DNA from: an uncultured Collinsella sp. | Lineage (GTDB): Bacteria > Actinomycetota > Coriobacteriia > Coriobacteriales > Coriobacteriaceae | Length of the DNA stretch: 64,000 bases | Reading direction: 5' to 3' | Assembly (NCBI GenBank): GCA_902492235.1 | Contig: CABUKS010000001.1 | Coordinates: 91,151-155,150 of the forward strand | The notes under the pieces: model-generated | What the model saw: only the letters and a program-made list of their open reading frames with translations | Databases searched by the model: none | What the model was told of the DNA's origin: nothing | In this document: piece after piece, positions 46,083 through 54,810 of the stretch | Layout of the letters: the number at the start of each line of letters is the position of its first letter | Position numbering within the stretch: position 1 is the stretch's first letter | Program-made: the position numbers and the translations under genes

Positions 46083-47269
46083 TGGAAACCCCATATAACT
46101 CTAAAGATAATTGCTGCGGGTGCGGTGCGTGTCTGCGGGTTTGTCCAAAAGATGCAATTTCTTTTCGCAAAGATTTGGACGGATTTGTCTATCCGAAAAT
46201 CGATAGCTCTCTATGCATCGATTGTGGGGCATGCGTTAAGAAATGTGACTTTGGCAAGACTAAGAATTCCCATAATTCCGTGTCGCCAATGGCTTTGGCT
46301 TTTGTTAATTCCAATAAGGATGCGTTGCGCGGCAGTGCTTCTGGAGGAGCTTTTTCTGCACTTGCAAAACATGTTCTCGATAATGGGGGCGTTGTCTATG
46401 GCGCGTCTTGGGGTAAAGGAATGAAGCCTGAACATGCACGTATTGTCGATTGGTCCGATATTTCTAGAGTTCAGGGCTCAAAGTATGTTCAGAGCGACTT
46501 AACACCGATTTTATCTAAGTTAAAACAAGATGTATCTGAGGGGTCTGGTGTTCTATTTTCTGGTACTCCATGTCAGTGTGCTGCCGTAAGGTCTCTGTTT
46601 GGGCGCAAAACTCCTGATAATTTAATCTGTGTTGAACTCATTTGTCATGGGGTGCCGAGCGCGAAGCTATTTCTTGATTTCGTTGAATATCTTGAAACCA
46701 AGGTGAATGGTGAGATTGTTGACCTTAGGTTTCGTGATAAGAATAGAGGTTGGGGCGCTTTGCTTGCCGTTGATTTTAGGGTTTCAGACGGCAAAGTTAA
46801 AACTCGATATTTTAAGCCTGAAGAGGTTTACTACTACTACTACTACTTTTATCAAGGAATGTTTTTCAGGGAATCCTGCTACTCCTGTCCCTATGCAAAG
46901 AGAGAGAGGTATTCTGATTGGACAATAGGCGATTTATGGGGCGCTGCAAAGTACTGCGAGAATATTGACACTTCTAAGGGCGTTTCGGTAATCATTGCAT
47001 CAACGGATAAGGGCATTTCGCTTGTAAATGAGCTTAGGAACGATGGGGTAATTAAAGAGGTGCCGATGGATGATGTTGTGCGTGAAAATGGCCAACTCGT
47101 GCACCCATCGGCTAAGCCCGATTGTTACAACGAGCTAATGGCTGAGTATCGCTCTCTAGGGGCAGGGGCTTTCGCTTCGAAATTTGAAAAGGATAATTGG
47201 AAGCTTGTTTTCAAGGGACGCCTGAAGAGAAGCATCCCGCTCTGGCTAAAGAAGGCCATTCATTCCTAG
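46082..47269 (+). CDS. Coenzyme F420 hydrogenase/dehydrogenase beta-subunit-like Fe-S protein (2)
   Basis: A 395-residue paralogue of the protein at 43494, with CCGCGACLRVCP and CIDCGACVKKC at the N terminus, SASGGAFSALAK, GTPCQCAAV and CHGVPSAK. It carries six tandem TAC codons (six Tyr, then Phe, about residue 250), an insert absent from the first copy. It is the last clear polysaccharide gene before a 100-base gap. Confidence 0.85.
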   Translation: METPYNSKDNCCGCGACLRVCPKDAISFRKDLDGFVYPKIDSSLCIDCGACVKKCDFGKTKNSHNSVSPMALAFVNSNKDALRGSASGGAFSALAKHVLDNGGVVYGASWGKGMKPEHARIVDWSDISRVQGSKYVQSDLTPILSKLKQDVSEGSGVLFSGTPCQCAAVRSLFGRKTPDNLICVELICHGVPSAKLFLDFVEYLETKVNGEIVDLRFRDKNRGWGALLAVDFRVSDGKVKTRYFKPEEVYYYYYYFYQGMFFRESCYSCPYAKRERYSDWTIGDLWGAAKYCENIDTSKGVSVIIASTDKGISLVNELRNDGVIKEVPMDDVVRENGQLVHPSAKPDCYNELMAEYRSLGAGAFASKFEKDNWKLVFKGRLKRSIPLWLKKAIHS

Positions 47270-47369
47270 ATTTAGAGTGTCCATTGGGCTTGCTAACCTT
47301 TTTATTATCAGTGGGGAATGCACCGATTTTCTCAAACTGCTGTTGTTATGTCGTTGAAAGGGGTCATTG

Positions 47370-48473
47370 ATGACGGGGCGGGGACGTCGCCAACGAGATG
47401 AAGAGTGGACCCGGAAGTTCGCTAAGCTTCTTCGTTTGGTTGTTGAGACTAATAATATCAACCTCGACCATCTTGATAGCGATGCCCGCATATTAATGAG
47501 TGCTTTTCGAACTTGGGTGTCAGGGAGAAATCTGCCCGGTCCTTCGTACTTTAATTTGCTACTGTCGTTCATTGCTCCTAGGGTCAGTGATTCATCTGGA
47601 CCTATAATTCTTGAACGTGTGTTTTCGGACTGCTCCAATACGCAAGCCTGGGATGCGGTTGAGTCGTATTCCGTGTTTGAGGGGGATATGCAACGATATA
47701 CTCCTGCAGTGTTAGAGATTTATTGGCGTATGGGCAGAAAGATGGTCCCATTGCCTTTAACTAGCGATAACGCCGCTGGTCCTTCTGGAAAAACTGTTGC
47801 AGTTGTGTTTGATTTCGTGGGTACTCTTTTGCCCAAGATCGATGCTGACAGTAGCCTTCGTTATATCTGGCTCGAATCTGGCCAAGATAAAGCCCGATTC
47901 CAGAATATCCTTGCGCATTATTCTCACGATGCTGATGACAGGCGAAGCTATTTTCAGCAGGCTACGGAATTATTCAGGGAAGCTCGTATTACCAAAGATG
48001 ACATCACGCGCATCGGAAAGGAAACTCGTCTAATTCCGGATATTTGCGACGTGTTTAAGGTGCTTAACGATGCGGGCGTTCTGATTTGGATAGTCTCACG
48101 TTCGGAGAGGCAGTTTATACGCGCGGCCCTTGGTGATCTTGCTTGCTGTGTGGAGGAAATCAAGTCCAATCAATTCCTGTTTGATTCTGAAGGCGTTGTT
48201 GATGGTATCCGCATTAGTCCTTTTGACTACGAGGGCAAGCGAAGGTTTGTTAGTAGGGTTGCAGGGGATCTTGGTGTTTCACCCCAAGACATTGTGTTTG
48301 TTGGAAACTCGAATAACGACGCATCTGTTAGAGGCAGCGGTGCAGTTACCGTTTGTGTGTCTCCCTCTAATACTACGGGGACAGATTGGTCGTCTTGGAC
48401 CCACTGCTGCCAGTGCTGCGATGACCTGAGAGACATCCTTCCGTTTATTAACTTACAAAGTACTACAAAGTGA
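47370..48473 (+). CDS. HAD-superfamily protein with N-terminal HTH-like region
   Basis: A 367-residue protein. Residues 1-75 are helical and end in FRTWVSGRNLPGPSYFNLLLSF, which looks like an XRE-type helix-turn-helix. The C-terminal half (about 143-345) is a HAD fold: motif I reads D148-F-V-G-T instead of DxDxT, motif II IVSRSER, motif III lysine in YEGKRRF, motif IV IVFVGNSNNDA. Val150 replaces the usual acid/base aspartate, so it may be a weak phosphatase, a different transferase or a sensor. ATG 47370 follows AAAGGGG. It may regulate or serve the polysaccharide genes before it; that is inference. Confidence 0.75.
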   Translation: MTGRGRRQRDEEWTRKFAKLLRLVVETNNINLDHLDSDARILMSAFRTWVSGRNLPGPSYFNLLLSFIAPRVSDSSGPIILERVFSDCSNTQAWDAVESYSVFEGDMQRYTPAVLEIYWRMGRKMVPLPLTSDNAAGPSGKTVAVVFDFVGTLLPKIDADSSLRYIWLESGQDKARFQNILAHYSHDADDRRSYFQQATELFREARITKDDITRIGKETRLIPDICDVFKVLNDAGVLIWIVSRSERQFIRAALGDLACCVEEIKSNQFLFDSEGVVDGIRISPFDYEGKRRFVSRVAGDLGVSPQDIVFVGNSNNDASVRGSGAVTVCVSPSNTTGTDWSSWTHCCQCCDDLRDILPFINLQSTTK

Positions 48474-48628
48474 AGCAAAACCTGAGTGCTTTGTCGCGGA
48501 CTTTGTATCTACTTCTCGCTTGGCTCATGCACTTGGTTTCCCGGACTTGATTAGCTTCGTCACTCAATACCTTGGTCGCCCGCGGCATTATGTAGGCAGG
48601 GCAAACGACGGAAGGCAGGGTGGTTGCT

Positions 48629-48979
48629 ATGGGAGCGATATCGCTTGGACCAGTAACGGATACCGAAATTAAGCTCACGAAGGAGGTGCTGAACGCGGTC
48701 GTAAATGCTACGTGGACTTATAGGTGCTCTAGGGAGTTTAAGCGTGGCCAGGTAGAAAGCATTCGCATTGCAGTCGAATACTTCAATGCTGCGGCAAAGA
48801 TGAGCTATGTAGATCAGCTTACGAGCGTGATGATGTCTACGTTGGCAAACTCCGCTAGGATGTACCAGCGCTACGATAGCGAGGGAATCATGACCGACCT
48901 CATTAAACAGCAGTTCAACCAGACGCTTGAGGTGCAAGCCAAGTGCCTGAGTTCTATTCTCGAACAGTTTGCTAAGTAG
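48629..48979 (+). CDS. Hypothetical helical protein
   Basis: A 116-residue protein with no recognised domain. It is soluble and appears largely alpha-helical with a regular charged/hydrophobic pattern (TEIKLTKEVLNAVVNATW, SILEQFAK). ATG 48629 and GTG 48620 are both possible behind GGAAGGCAGG. It stands at the left edge of the accessory island, 150 bases past the HAD gene. Confidence 0.6.
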   Translation: MGAISLGPVTDTEIKLTKEVLNAVVNATWTYRCSREFKRGQVESIRIAVEYFNAAAKMSYVDQLTSVMMSTLANSARMYQRYDSEGIMTDLIKQQFNQTLEVQAKCLSSILEQFAK

Positions 48980-49027
48980 CCTCTGCATTGAGGCCGAAAA
49001 AGTCGCAATTTGGTTGGGGTGCGTATT

Positions 49028-49264
49028 ATGTTCTTTCGTTATTTGGCGGCAAGAGCCCATATGGGTGTCATCGGTATTCGCGCTCGGTTTCGGATTTGGT
49101 TGGCTGCACGATCTGGTGCGTTGGTATTCTTCTCGATGCTTTTATTTTCAGCTATTATTGCTGGGGTCATCACTGCGGTAACGGTTAAATCTATGCTCGC
49201 CGCAGTTTTCGCCGGGGTCTTCTGCTTTGCGGTTGAGGTTTACAAAATATTTGAGCTGGATTAG
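49028..49264 (+). CDS. Small membrane protein, hypothetical
   Basis: A 78-residue frame with a basic N terminus (RYLAARAH, RARFRIWLAARS) and two hydrophobic stretches (ALVFFSMLLFSAIIAGVI and SMLAAVFAGVFCFAVEVY). ATG 49028 follows GGTTGGGG. Two other frames over the same bases are open but less protein-like. A terminator lies about 90 bases downstream. Confidence 0.45.
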   Translation: MFFRYLAARAHMGVIGIRARFRIWLAARSGALVFFSMLLFSAIIAGVITAVTVKSMLAAVFAGVFCFAVEVYKIFELD

Positions 49265-49354
49265 CGGAACGGGCCTGCGGGATATGGTCGACTGCAACAC
49301 AGGTCAATCTGTAGCTTCTTGACTGTTTCTGTTTTGTATCACGATATTATTCGG

Positions 49355-49386
49355 GACACCGGGGACCAAAAGCTCCGGTGTCTTTT
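49355..49386 (+). terminator. Terminator between the small membrane gene and the XRE-ImmA gene
   Basis: GACACCGG and CCGGTGTC form an eight-pair stem followed by TTTT. The remainder of 49265-49713 shows no gene-like frame. Confidence 0.82.
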
Positions 49387-49713
49387 GCTGCGGGCGATGA
49401 GTCCTGTTGGCGTTTCGTGTGTCGTGATCGCAGTGACGTTGCTCGCATTTTTACAAATGATGACTATCGAATTGCTTTAATCATTAGATGTCGTTATGGC
49501 GACAGGCAGTAATTTTTCTTAAGTATTCACTGTCTGGAGCATGGCGTTTGTTATTTGCGGATTAACTCGTATTTATATGCTTGACAGTTACTGGGCTTGA
49601 TATGTTTCCAAGGTGAATTAGCTGGACTGGTTATAATCGATTTCGGGGAAACACCTGACATGCACATTAGCTCTCATTTGCTAAAATGAGTAAAAACATC
49701 TTTCAAAGTTTAA

Positions 49714-50874
49714 ATGAGGGATCTATTGTTTCAGCTCGCCCTAATTAATGGTGCAACTCTAAAGCGTCTTCGCGTCATAAGGGGAGTTTCCGAAGACTTT
49801 CTTGCTACTAAAGCCAGAATCTCCATTACGCAGCTGAGGGGCTGGGAGCATGGTGATCCTGGTGATTATCCGACAATCAATCAAGCCGAAGCTATGGCTA
49901 ATGTGTTGCTTTGTCCATTGGCGGGACTCTATCTTGAACCGAATAAGTTGAAAGAGACGCGAAAGCCTCCAATTTCCAACAAGCGAATTGGTTATAAGCC
50001 AAGCTATTCCGATGACAGTGCGTTGAACCTTGCCGTAGAAGATTTGCTCTTGCGCCGTGAGGATATTTTGGAGCTAGCAAAAAAGACGGGTCCCGAAATT
50101 CTAAGCTGTGATTTGCCTTATTTAGAGAGCGATATTGTTGAGGCTGCCAAGCGTTTGCGAGAATGGATTGATTATCCGCTTAGCAACCAGATCTCTTCTG
50201 CTTCGTCGCGAGTTTTGTATAAGAGTCTTCGTTCTTTATTGGAAGAACGCGGCATTTGCGTTGCTCAGTTTTCTGAGCCATCTGTCGATGAGCTGAGGGG
50301 CATATCTCTCTATTTTGAGATGCTCCCAATTGCGGCGGTAAATCAGTCGGATCGATGGCCAGCGAAGTGTTTTAGTTTGTTACACGAGATGATTCACCTA
50401 TGCTACAGGAAATCAACCACCTGTTCTTGTATAAATGCTGAATGCGATGATGCCGAAGAGGTATATTGCAATGCAGTTGCTGGTGAGTTTCTTTTTTCCA
50501 GACAGACTGCACTTCACGAAATAAATAATGGGCTTAATCCTTCTGACTTTCATTCGTTTGATGTGATAGCAAATAAATACTCTATTAGTCGTGATGTTGT
50601 TGCAAGGCGTGTATACGACATCGGTCAAATGTCCCGCACTGACTATGAGGAATTATTGGATTTATTTCGGCGTGAAGCCATTGAGTCTAGTTTGCGAGAG
50701 AAAGCAAAAGCTCAAGAGTCTGGACGCGCCATGGGGTATATGCCTTACGAAAAGAAGATGGTTGATTTCCATGGGGCCTTGTATTGCGTCTATGTAAATC
50801 GAGCACTTTCTTTAGGTGTTTATAGCGAGTATGAAGCAGCTTCGGCATTAGGAGTTAAACCGGATTCTCTTTGA
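49714..50874 (+). CDS. XRE-family regulator fused to ImmA/IrrE-type zinc metallopeptidase
   Basis: A 386-residue protein. Residues 13-75 form an XRE helix-turn-helix (TLKRLRVIRGVSEDFLATKA). The middle is a ImmA/IrrE-type peptidase domain with the zinc motif HEMIH at 224-228 and a downstream acidic helix (AEEVYCNAVAGEFL). Such fusions regulate toxin-antitoxin or mobile-element operons by binding or cleaving a partner. It overlaps the frame of a PIN-domain gene directly after it. ATG 49714 has little ribosome site; TTG 49726 lies six bases after GAGGG and could be the true start. Confidence 0.85.
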   Translation: MRDLLFQLALINGATLKRLRVIRGVSEDFLATKARISITQLRGWEHGDPGDYPTINQAEAMANVLLCPLAGLYLEPNKLKETRKPPISNKRIGYKPSYSDDSALNLAVEDLLLRREDILELAKKTGPEILSCDLPYLESDIVEAAKRLREWIDYPLSNQISSASSRVLYKSLRSLLEERGICVAQFSEPSVDELRGISLYFEMLPIAAVNQSDRWPAKCFSLLHEMIHLCYRKSTTCSCINAECDDAEEVYCNAVAGEFLFSRQTALHEINNGLNPSDFHSFDVIANKYSISRDVVARRVYDIGQMSRTDYEELLDLFRREAIESSLREKAKAQESGRAMGYMPYEKKMVDFHGALYCVYVNRALSLGVYSEYEAASALGVKPDSL

Positions 50875-50897
50875 TCCGTGTTCAAGGAGGCTTTCGG

Positions 50898-51416
50898 GTG
50901 AAATTTACCAAAACGCCTCAGCAGCTCGACTTAGAATCACTTAGCTATCAGTACATTATGGATACATGCTCAATATTGTCCCAAAACGATGGTTTTCTTT
51001 ATCCAAGGCGAGTTCATGTTGGACTATGGCGTGAGATAGATAAGCTTGCTTCCGAGCGTAAGCTTGTTGTTTGTAGCCAAATTGAAAAGGAAGTAAAGAG
51101 GGGTGCACGGGATGACTTAGCAAAGGAGTGGCTAAATATATCCGGGGTTAGGATTATTGTTGAGTCGCCTGGAGTCCAGCAATGCCTAAGACAGATAGTC
51201 AATGCTCAGCCAAAACTGTTAAAGTTTGGCGATACGCGAGAGTGCTCTTCCGGGGATGCCTTCCTGATTGCTACCGCAATGTTTTACAATCTGGCTATCA
51301 TTACAGAAGAAAAGAAAACTAGTCCCTATAAAATTCCGCAAGTTGCAAGTTCATTTGGAATTAAAACCTATAGCCTAAACGAACTTGCTGAAGAAAACGG
51401 CTGGGAGTTTTCGTAG
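50898..51416 (+). CDS. DUF4411 PIN-like protein (putative toxin nuclease)
   Basis: A 172-residue protein of the PIN-like DUF4411 type: an early aspartate in YIMDTCSIL (D22), a mid glutamate in SQIEKEVKRG and the acidic C-terminal ECSSGDAFLIATA and IITEE segments. These acidic residues form a metal-dependent RNase site in PIN proteins. GTG 50898 is preceded by AAGGAGG at seven bases; an overlapping TTG at 50871 is less likely. Paired with the XRE-ImmA gene it forms a likely toxin-antitoxin module. Confidence 0.82.
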   Translation: MKFTKTPQQLDLESLSYQYIMDTCSILSQNDGFLYPRRVHVGLWREIDKLASERKLVVCSQIEKEVKRGARDDLAKEWLNISGVRIIVESPGVQQCLRQIVNAQPKLLKFGDTRECSSGDAFLIATAMFYNLAIITEEKKTSPYKIPQVASSFGIKTYSLNELAEENGWEFS

Positions 51417-51649
51417 GCGATGCCATTTTAGTGGCGGGTCCTTTCATGATTTAAACCCATAAGGTCTAGCCTAGATACTGTTTTTAGACATTGCTAATTT
51501 CCCTACCTATTGGCTGTACGTCGTTTCAATCGACGGGCCATTTCTGGATGTACCAAAGATCTCCCCTAGACCTGCTCCTGCTAGCCCTTTGTTGCGCCTT
51601 CTGTTGGTAGTGTCGAGAAAGTTTGTTCGCCCAGCCACTGCACAGTTGG

Positions 51650-51894
51650 TCGGCCTCGCGTCCATCACTGCGTTCGCAACCTGCTCGGCGAGACGCCTGA
51701 GCAGCTCCTGCATGTCGATGACGCCGTCGTCGAAACGGGGCATGGCGAGCATGTCCGGCGTCGGGTCTGATAAGATTTCCGCAGCTGTCTTCGTCCTTTA
51801 CCAGAACCTGTTGTTGTGGTGATTTCAGATTCTAGGACGTGGGCCGTTCTTCGTTTAACGGGCGCTGGGGCGTCACCCTTACACCAACATTTTC
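51650..51894 (-). mobile_element. IS256-type transposase 5' remnant (type 1, copy 1)
   Basis: Read on the minus strand it begins GAAAATGTTGGTGTAAGGGT, continues through a leader and encodes the N-terminal part of an IS256-like transposase (PDMLAMPRFDDGVIDMQELL, LAEQVANAVMDA). A single missing base after MDA shifts the frame, and the rest of the element is absent. The same sequence lies inverted at 57354. Its end lies at the truncated 3' end of the neighbouring pseudogene. Confidence 0.75.
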
Positions 51895-52576
51895 GACGCG
51901 ATCCTTGCCTGCCGTTCGGCAACTCTAGCATGAGGCCGCCTTGCGCTTCTTCGAGACTCGACACCGAGACCTTCCAGGAAAAGTCCGCGAGGCTGCTGCC
52001 TAGGTCAAGCTTTGCACGGCCGTATTTTTCAATTTCGCAGCGAGAATGATTCTCGTCTTGTGAAAGGCGACATTCAACCGGTCGCGATCCGATGATTCGA
52101 TACTCCTTCTGATATGCGTATTTGGGCGTTTTGATAACGAGATTGTGCTGGATGCCTTCAAAGATCTCGCGGATCAGTTTTGGCCCGGGGATGCCGTAGG
52201 AGATGGGACCGTGGGCGTAGATGCTTCCGTCATCGGCGGCGTGTCTGCCGGCGAGGCGCGCGAAACTGTCGTACTACACAATGCCGATCCACCCGTCCGC
52301 GCACCCGAACTCCCGGATCATGTGCATCGGGATTTTCACGGTGTTGTCGACGATGTCGTTGACGAGGACCGTGTACATGCAGTAGATGGGCAGGCAAGCA
52401 TATCCCTAGAGGCACGCCCCGGGAGCCATGGACGCCTCGAGCGGATCGCCCCGCTCGCCGGGCAGGCCATGGTAGTAGGCGGCCGCGTTCATGTGCAGTC
52501 GACCGTACATCAAGTCGTCGATGTATGCTTCCCTGGGTGCGAATTTAAGTAGGTGGGTAATGGCGTCTCTGGGCAT
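51895..52576 (-). pseudogene. Broken gene of unknown function with two in-frame amber codons
   Basis: Reading minus from an ATG at 52576 (behind AAGAAAGGAAAC) gives a protein-like frame that starts MPRDAITHLLKFAPREAYID. It carries TAG stops at codons 57 and 101, then continues open (YAYQKEYRIIGSRPVECRL, SSLEEAQGGLMLELPNG) until it runs into the IS256 remnant near 51895. Both stops fall within well-formed sequence, so these look like point nonsense mutations plus a 3' truncation. The family was not recognised; the EYRI segment faintly recalls DUF2971-type proteins. Confidence 0.7.
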
Positions 52577-53091
52577 AATGTTTCCTTTCTTGGGGTTGTT
52601 GTCCCAGACCGCCTTGTGAGCCCGGGCTCCAAGCTGCCAAGATAAGAGAAATTTTCAGAACCTTCGTGCCGGATTGGCGTGTCTCTGTGTCGCTTGGGTG
52701 TGCTGGCTCATTAGGACGATGGTTCAGGCGCGAAAAGAGTTTTTGAGAGACGTCTCCTCAAGTTGCGAGATTCGTTGCCGGCGATTGCCCGCTATCGGGT
52801 TCTCCCTTAAAGGTATATTACGAAGAGACCTTGTTGCGGTACGCCTGGCTTGGTTTTCAGAGACCGCCGAATGACGATTTCTGCGTTTTTTGGGTATAGA
52901 TGGATGAGCAAATTGAGTTATTTATACGCTGGCTGTCGCGCTTGATGCGATAGATAGGATTTTCGGTCAGTAAATGCGTGCTGAGGCCATTCCCTAATTT
53001 CTTGCGTCTCCTTGCCAGCGATGAACCGAATTGCCTCCTGAATTGATAACAGTTGGCGCTACGTTTAATTTAAATGTATGAAACTCATTTG
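52577..53091. other. Stretch without a recognisable gene
   Basis: About 500 bases between the broken gene and the palindrome at 53092. Only short frames without protein character occur, and no hairpin terminator or repeat stands out apart from the ribosome site and leader of the broken gene at the left end. Confidence 0.5.
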
Positions 53092-53117
53092 GCCATATAG
53101 CCAATTGGCTATATGGC
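53092..53117. promoter_or_regulatory. Perfect 26-base palindrome upstream of a membrane protein gene
   Basis: GCCATATAGCCAATTGGCTATATGGC reads the same on both strands and lies 42 bases before the ATG at 53160. It could be an operator for a dimeric regulator; a following TTTATT also allows a weak terminator. Confidence 0.6.
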
Positions 53118-53159
53118 TTTATTAGGTTTATCCGTTTTTTATAAGAGGGGTGATACTCG

Positions 53160-53699
53160 ATGTGTACTGTTTTTGAATTTCTTCAGGCCATGTGTCCGGT
53201 TGCAACTATTTGTTTGACGGGATTAGTTGCATGGCGTGACACGAAACACTTGCTTAAGGAGGAAGCTCGTCGAAGAGAGGAGGACATGCTGTCTCAGGCC
53301 TCTTCGGTTGCCGCTTGGCTTGAAGGCGATTTACGGGGCTTATCGCATATTGTTATTCGAAATGACAGCGATCTTCCTATTTATGAGGTCGTGGTTACCG
53401 TTGTCATCACTAAAGGGCATGGATGTACTAAAGGAGAAGACTTAAAGGGTCACAGCGAATATCGGAAAAAATTCGCCCTGATCCCTCCTGGGCTCTATAT
53501 TGCCGATGTCGACATGAATGGTTTTGGTGGCATGCACAGATTTCCATTGATTGAGATTGGTTTTATATGCGCAAACGGAAGGTCGTGGGTTCGCCGTGGA
53601 AATGGATCACTTGATCAAATTGACTCATCTCCCATCCTCCATTATGAACTGGGTTTGCCCGTTGAATTTGATCCCGTCGTTCCCTGCCAAATCGGATGA
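53160..53699 (+). CDS. Hypothetical membrane-anchored protein
   Basis: A 179-residue protein with one N-terminal hydrophobic segment (FLQAMCPVATICLTGLVAW), a charged linker (KEEARRREEDML) likely to be a short coiled coil, then a beta-rich domain (SHIVIRNDSDLPIYEVVVTVVI, IPPGLYIADVDMNG). No family was recognised. ATG 53160 follows AGAGGGGTGA. It stands between the palindrome and an IS remnant in the accessory island. Confidence 0.7.
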   Translation: MCTVFEFLQAMCPVATICLTGLVAWRDTKHLLKEEARRREEDMLSQASSVAAWLEGDLRGLSHIVIRNDSDLPIYEVVVTVVITKGHGCTKGEDLKGHSEYRKKFALIPPGLYIADVDMNGFGGMHRFPLIEIGFICANGRSWVRRGNGSLDQIDSSPILHYELGLPVEFDPVVPCQIG

Positions 53700-53766
53700 T
53701 GCAGTTTTGTTTTGACCGTTGAGGTTTCGCTGTGCTTCCGAGAGGGTAACGCATAATCTCTTTCGC

Positions 53767-53999
53767 AAATTAACAACTACACGGCGGATCACAGCTCGAG
53801 CACCGCCAAATGACTTTTCACGGCTAAACAACGAATCATTGACGAAGAGAGCGCGGGCCGTGTCCGTGAACATCGTATTAGTCGACGAGGAGTCGCTACG
53901 CAAGGACATAAGGAATCTGGTGAGGAGGACCGTCGAGGAGAAGCTCGACGCGCTGGTTGACGAGAATGCGTCCGATCTTGTCGGAGCCAGCCGGTTAGG
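53767..53999 (+). mobile_element. IS256-type 5' remnant (type 2, copy 1)
   Basis: About 230 bases matching, in the same orientation, the segment at 59967. The shared blocks include CGCCAAATGA, AACGAATCATTGACGAAGAG and GTCGACGAGGAGTCGCT. The frame reads VDEESLRKDIRNLVRRTVEEKLDALVDENASDLVGASR, as in the N terminus of another IS256-type transposase group. It stops there; a terminator hairpin follows. The two copies differ at many positions, so they are old or from different elements. Confidence 0.6.
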
Positions 54000-54000
54000 T

Positions 54001-54029
54001 GCTGGGGCTTTGAAAGCCCCAGCATTTTT
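54001..54029 (+). terminator. Terminator after the IS remnant
   Basis: GCTGGGGCTT-TGA-AAGCCCCAGC is a ten-pair hairpin followed by ATTTTTT. Confidence 0.88.
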
Positions 54030-54315
54030 TGCTTTATGGAACGGCGTGAATATGCGACGTTGCCACATGTACGCTTTGCTGTGGGCAAACAAAGGTTATC
54101 GGTAATATTATTTTAGACATGCTGCTAAAGTTTTCTAACGCCACCTGAAGACCACCGTTGCGCTGGCATCCAATTAAGTGATTCTGATGTAAGAAATGCC
54201 CTATCAAAACCATCATCAGAATTGGAAACAGGCATAAAAGCGAGTGATTTCCTTCTTGCATGTAACTTTACTGACACATGGCTCCAGAATATTCGAGTAG
54301 GGGTGGTCCTATGTC

Positions 54316-54810
54316 ATGCTTCTTGGGGCGTTGCGGAAGTACCTTGTGATAGGCTGCGTCGCTATTGGCCTGTCGGAGCGCTTCGATTATGTCGTTAGCA
54401 TCTTTTCCGAGGGTTCCCTGCGACGTTTCTCCGATTTCCTTGATGCAGGAATCTCGATAATGACCGTTCACTCCGCTAAGGGGCTCGAGTGGGACACCGT
54501 TTTCATTCCGGGCGTTACGTGTTTCGATTGGCCTGGAAGGATTTGTTCGCGGTGCGAAAGTGCTGGTATGTGCTCGCGTTCTGCGTATGGATGCCGGATC
54601 GTGGATGCGAAGAAAATGCCAGACGGGCTTATTGAGGAAATGGGCCTGCTGTACGTCGGTGTCACTCGCGCCCGCAAAGCGGTATATGTCTCCGCTTCTA
54701 TGCAGCGCAGGACAAATTACGGGAACTATCAGGCTGCCTGCCCCTCTTGTCTAACGTCTCTTCCGGGCATCGAACCCGTGAGCTGGACGGTCATGGACGG
54801 GGAGGGGTGA
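54316..54810 (+). pseudogene. UvrD/Rep-family helicase, C-terminal fragment
   Basis: A 164-residue frame matching only the end of a superfamily 1 helicase: ISIMTVHSAKGLEWDTVFIPG (motif V) and EEMGLLYVGVTRARKAVYVSAS (motif VI). Between them lies a CSRCESAGMC cysteine cluster. The helicase N-terminal domains, including Walker A, are missing, and the 200 bases upstream have stops in all plus frames. It is therefore a decayed gene. Cys-containing UvrD proteins occur in some defence systems, but this copy cannot be active. Confidence 0.7.

Noticed and set aside
46829..46850. Phase-variable switch at the TAC repeat
   Set aside because: A triplet repeat in frame cannot switch the gene off by slippage; only length variants are expected.
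52145..52552. Plus-strand 135-residue frame
   Set aside because: It is the complement of the broken minus-strand gene, which has much better protein character.
51895..52576. Selenocysteine readthrough of the internal stops
   Set aside because: Both stops are TAG, not TGA, so the Sec machinery present would not read them.
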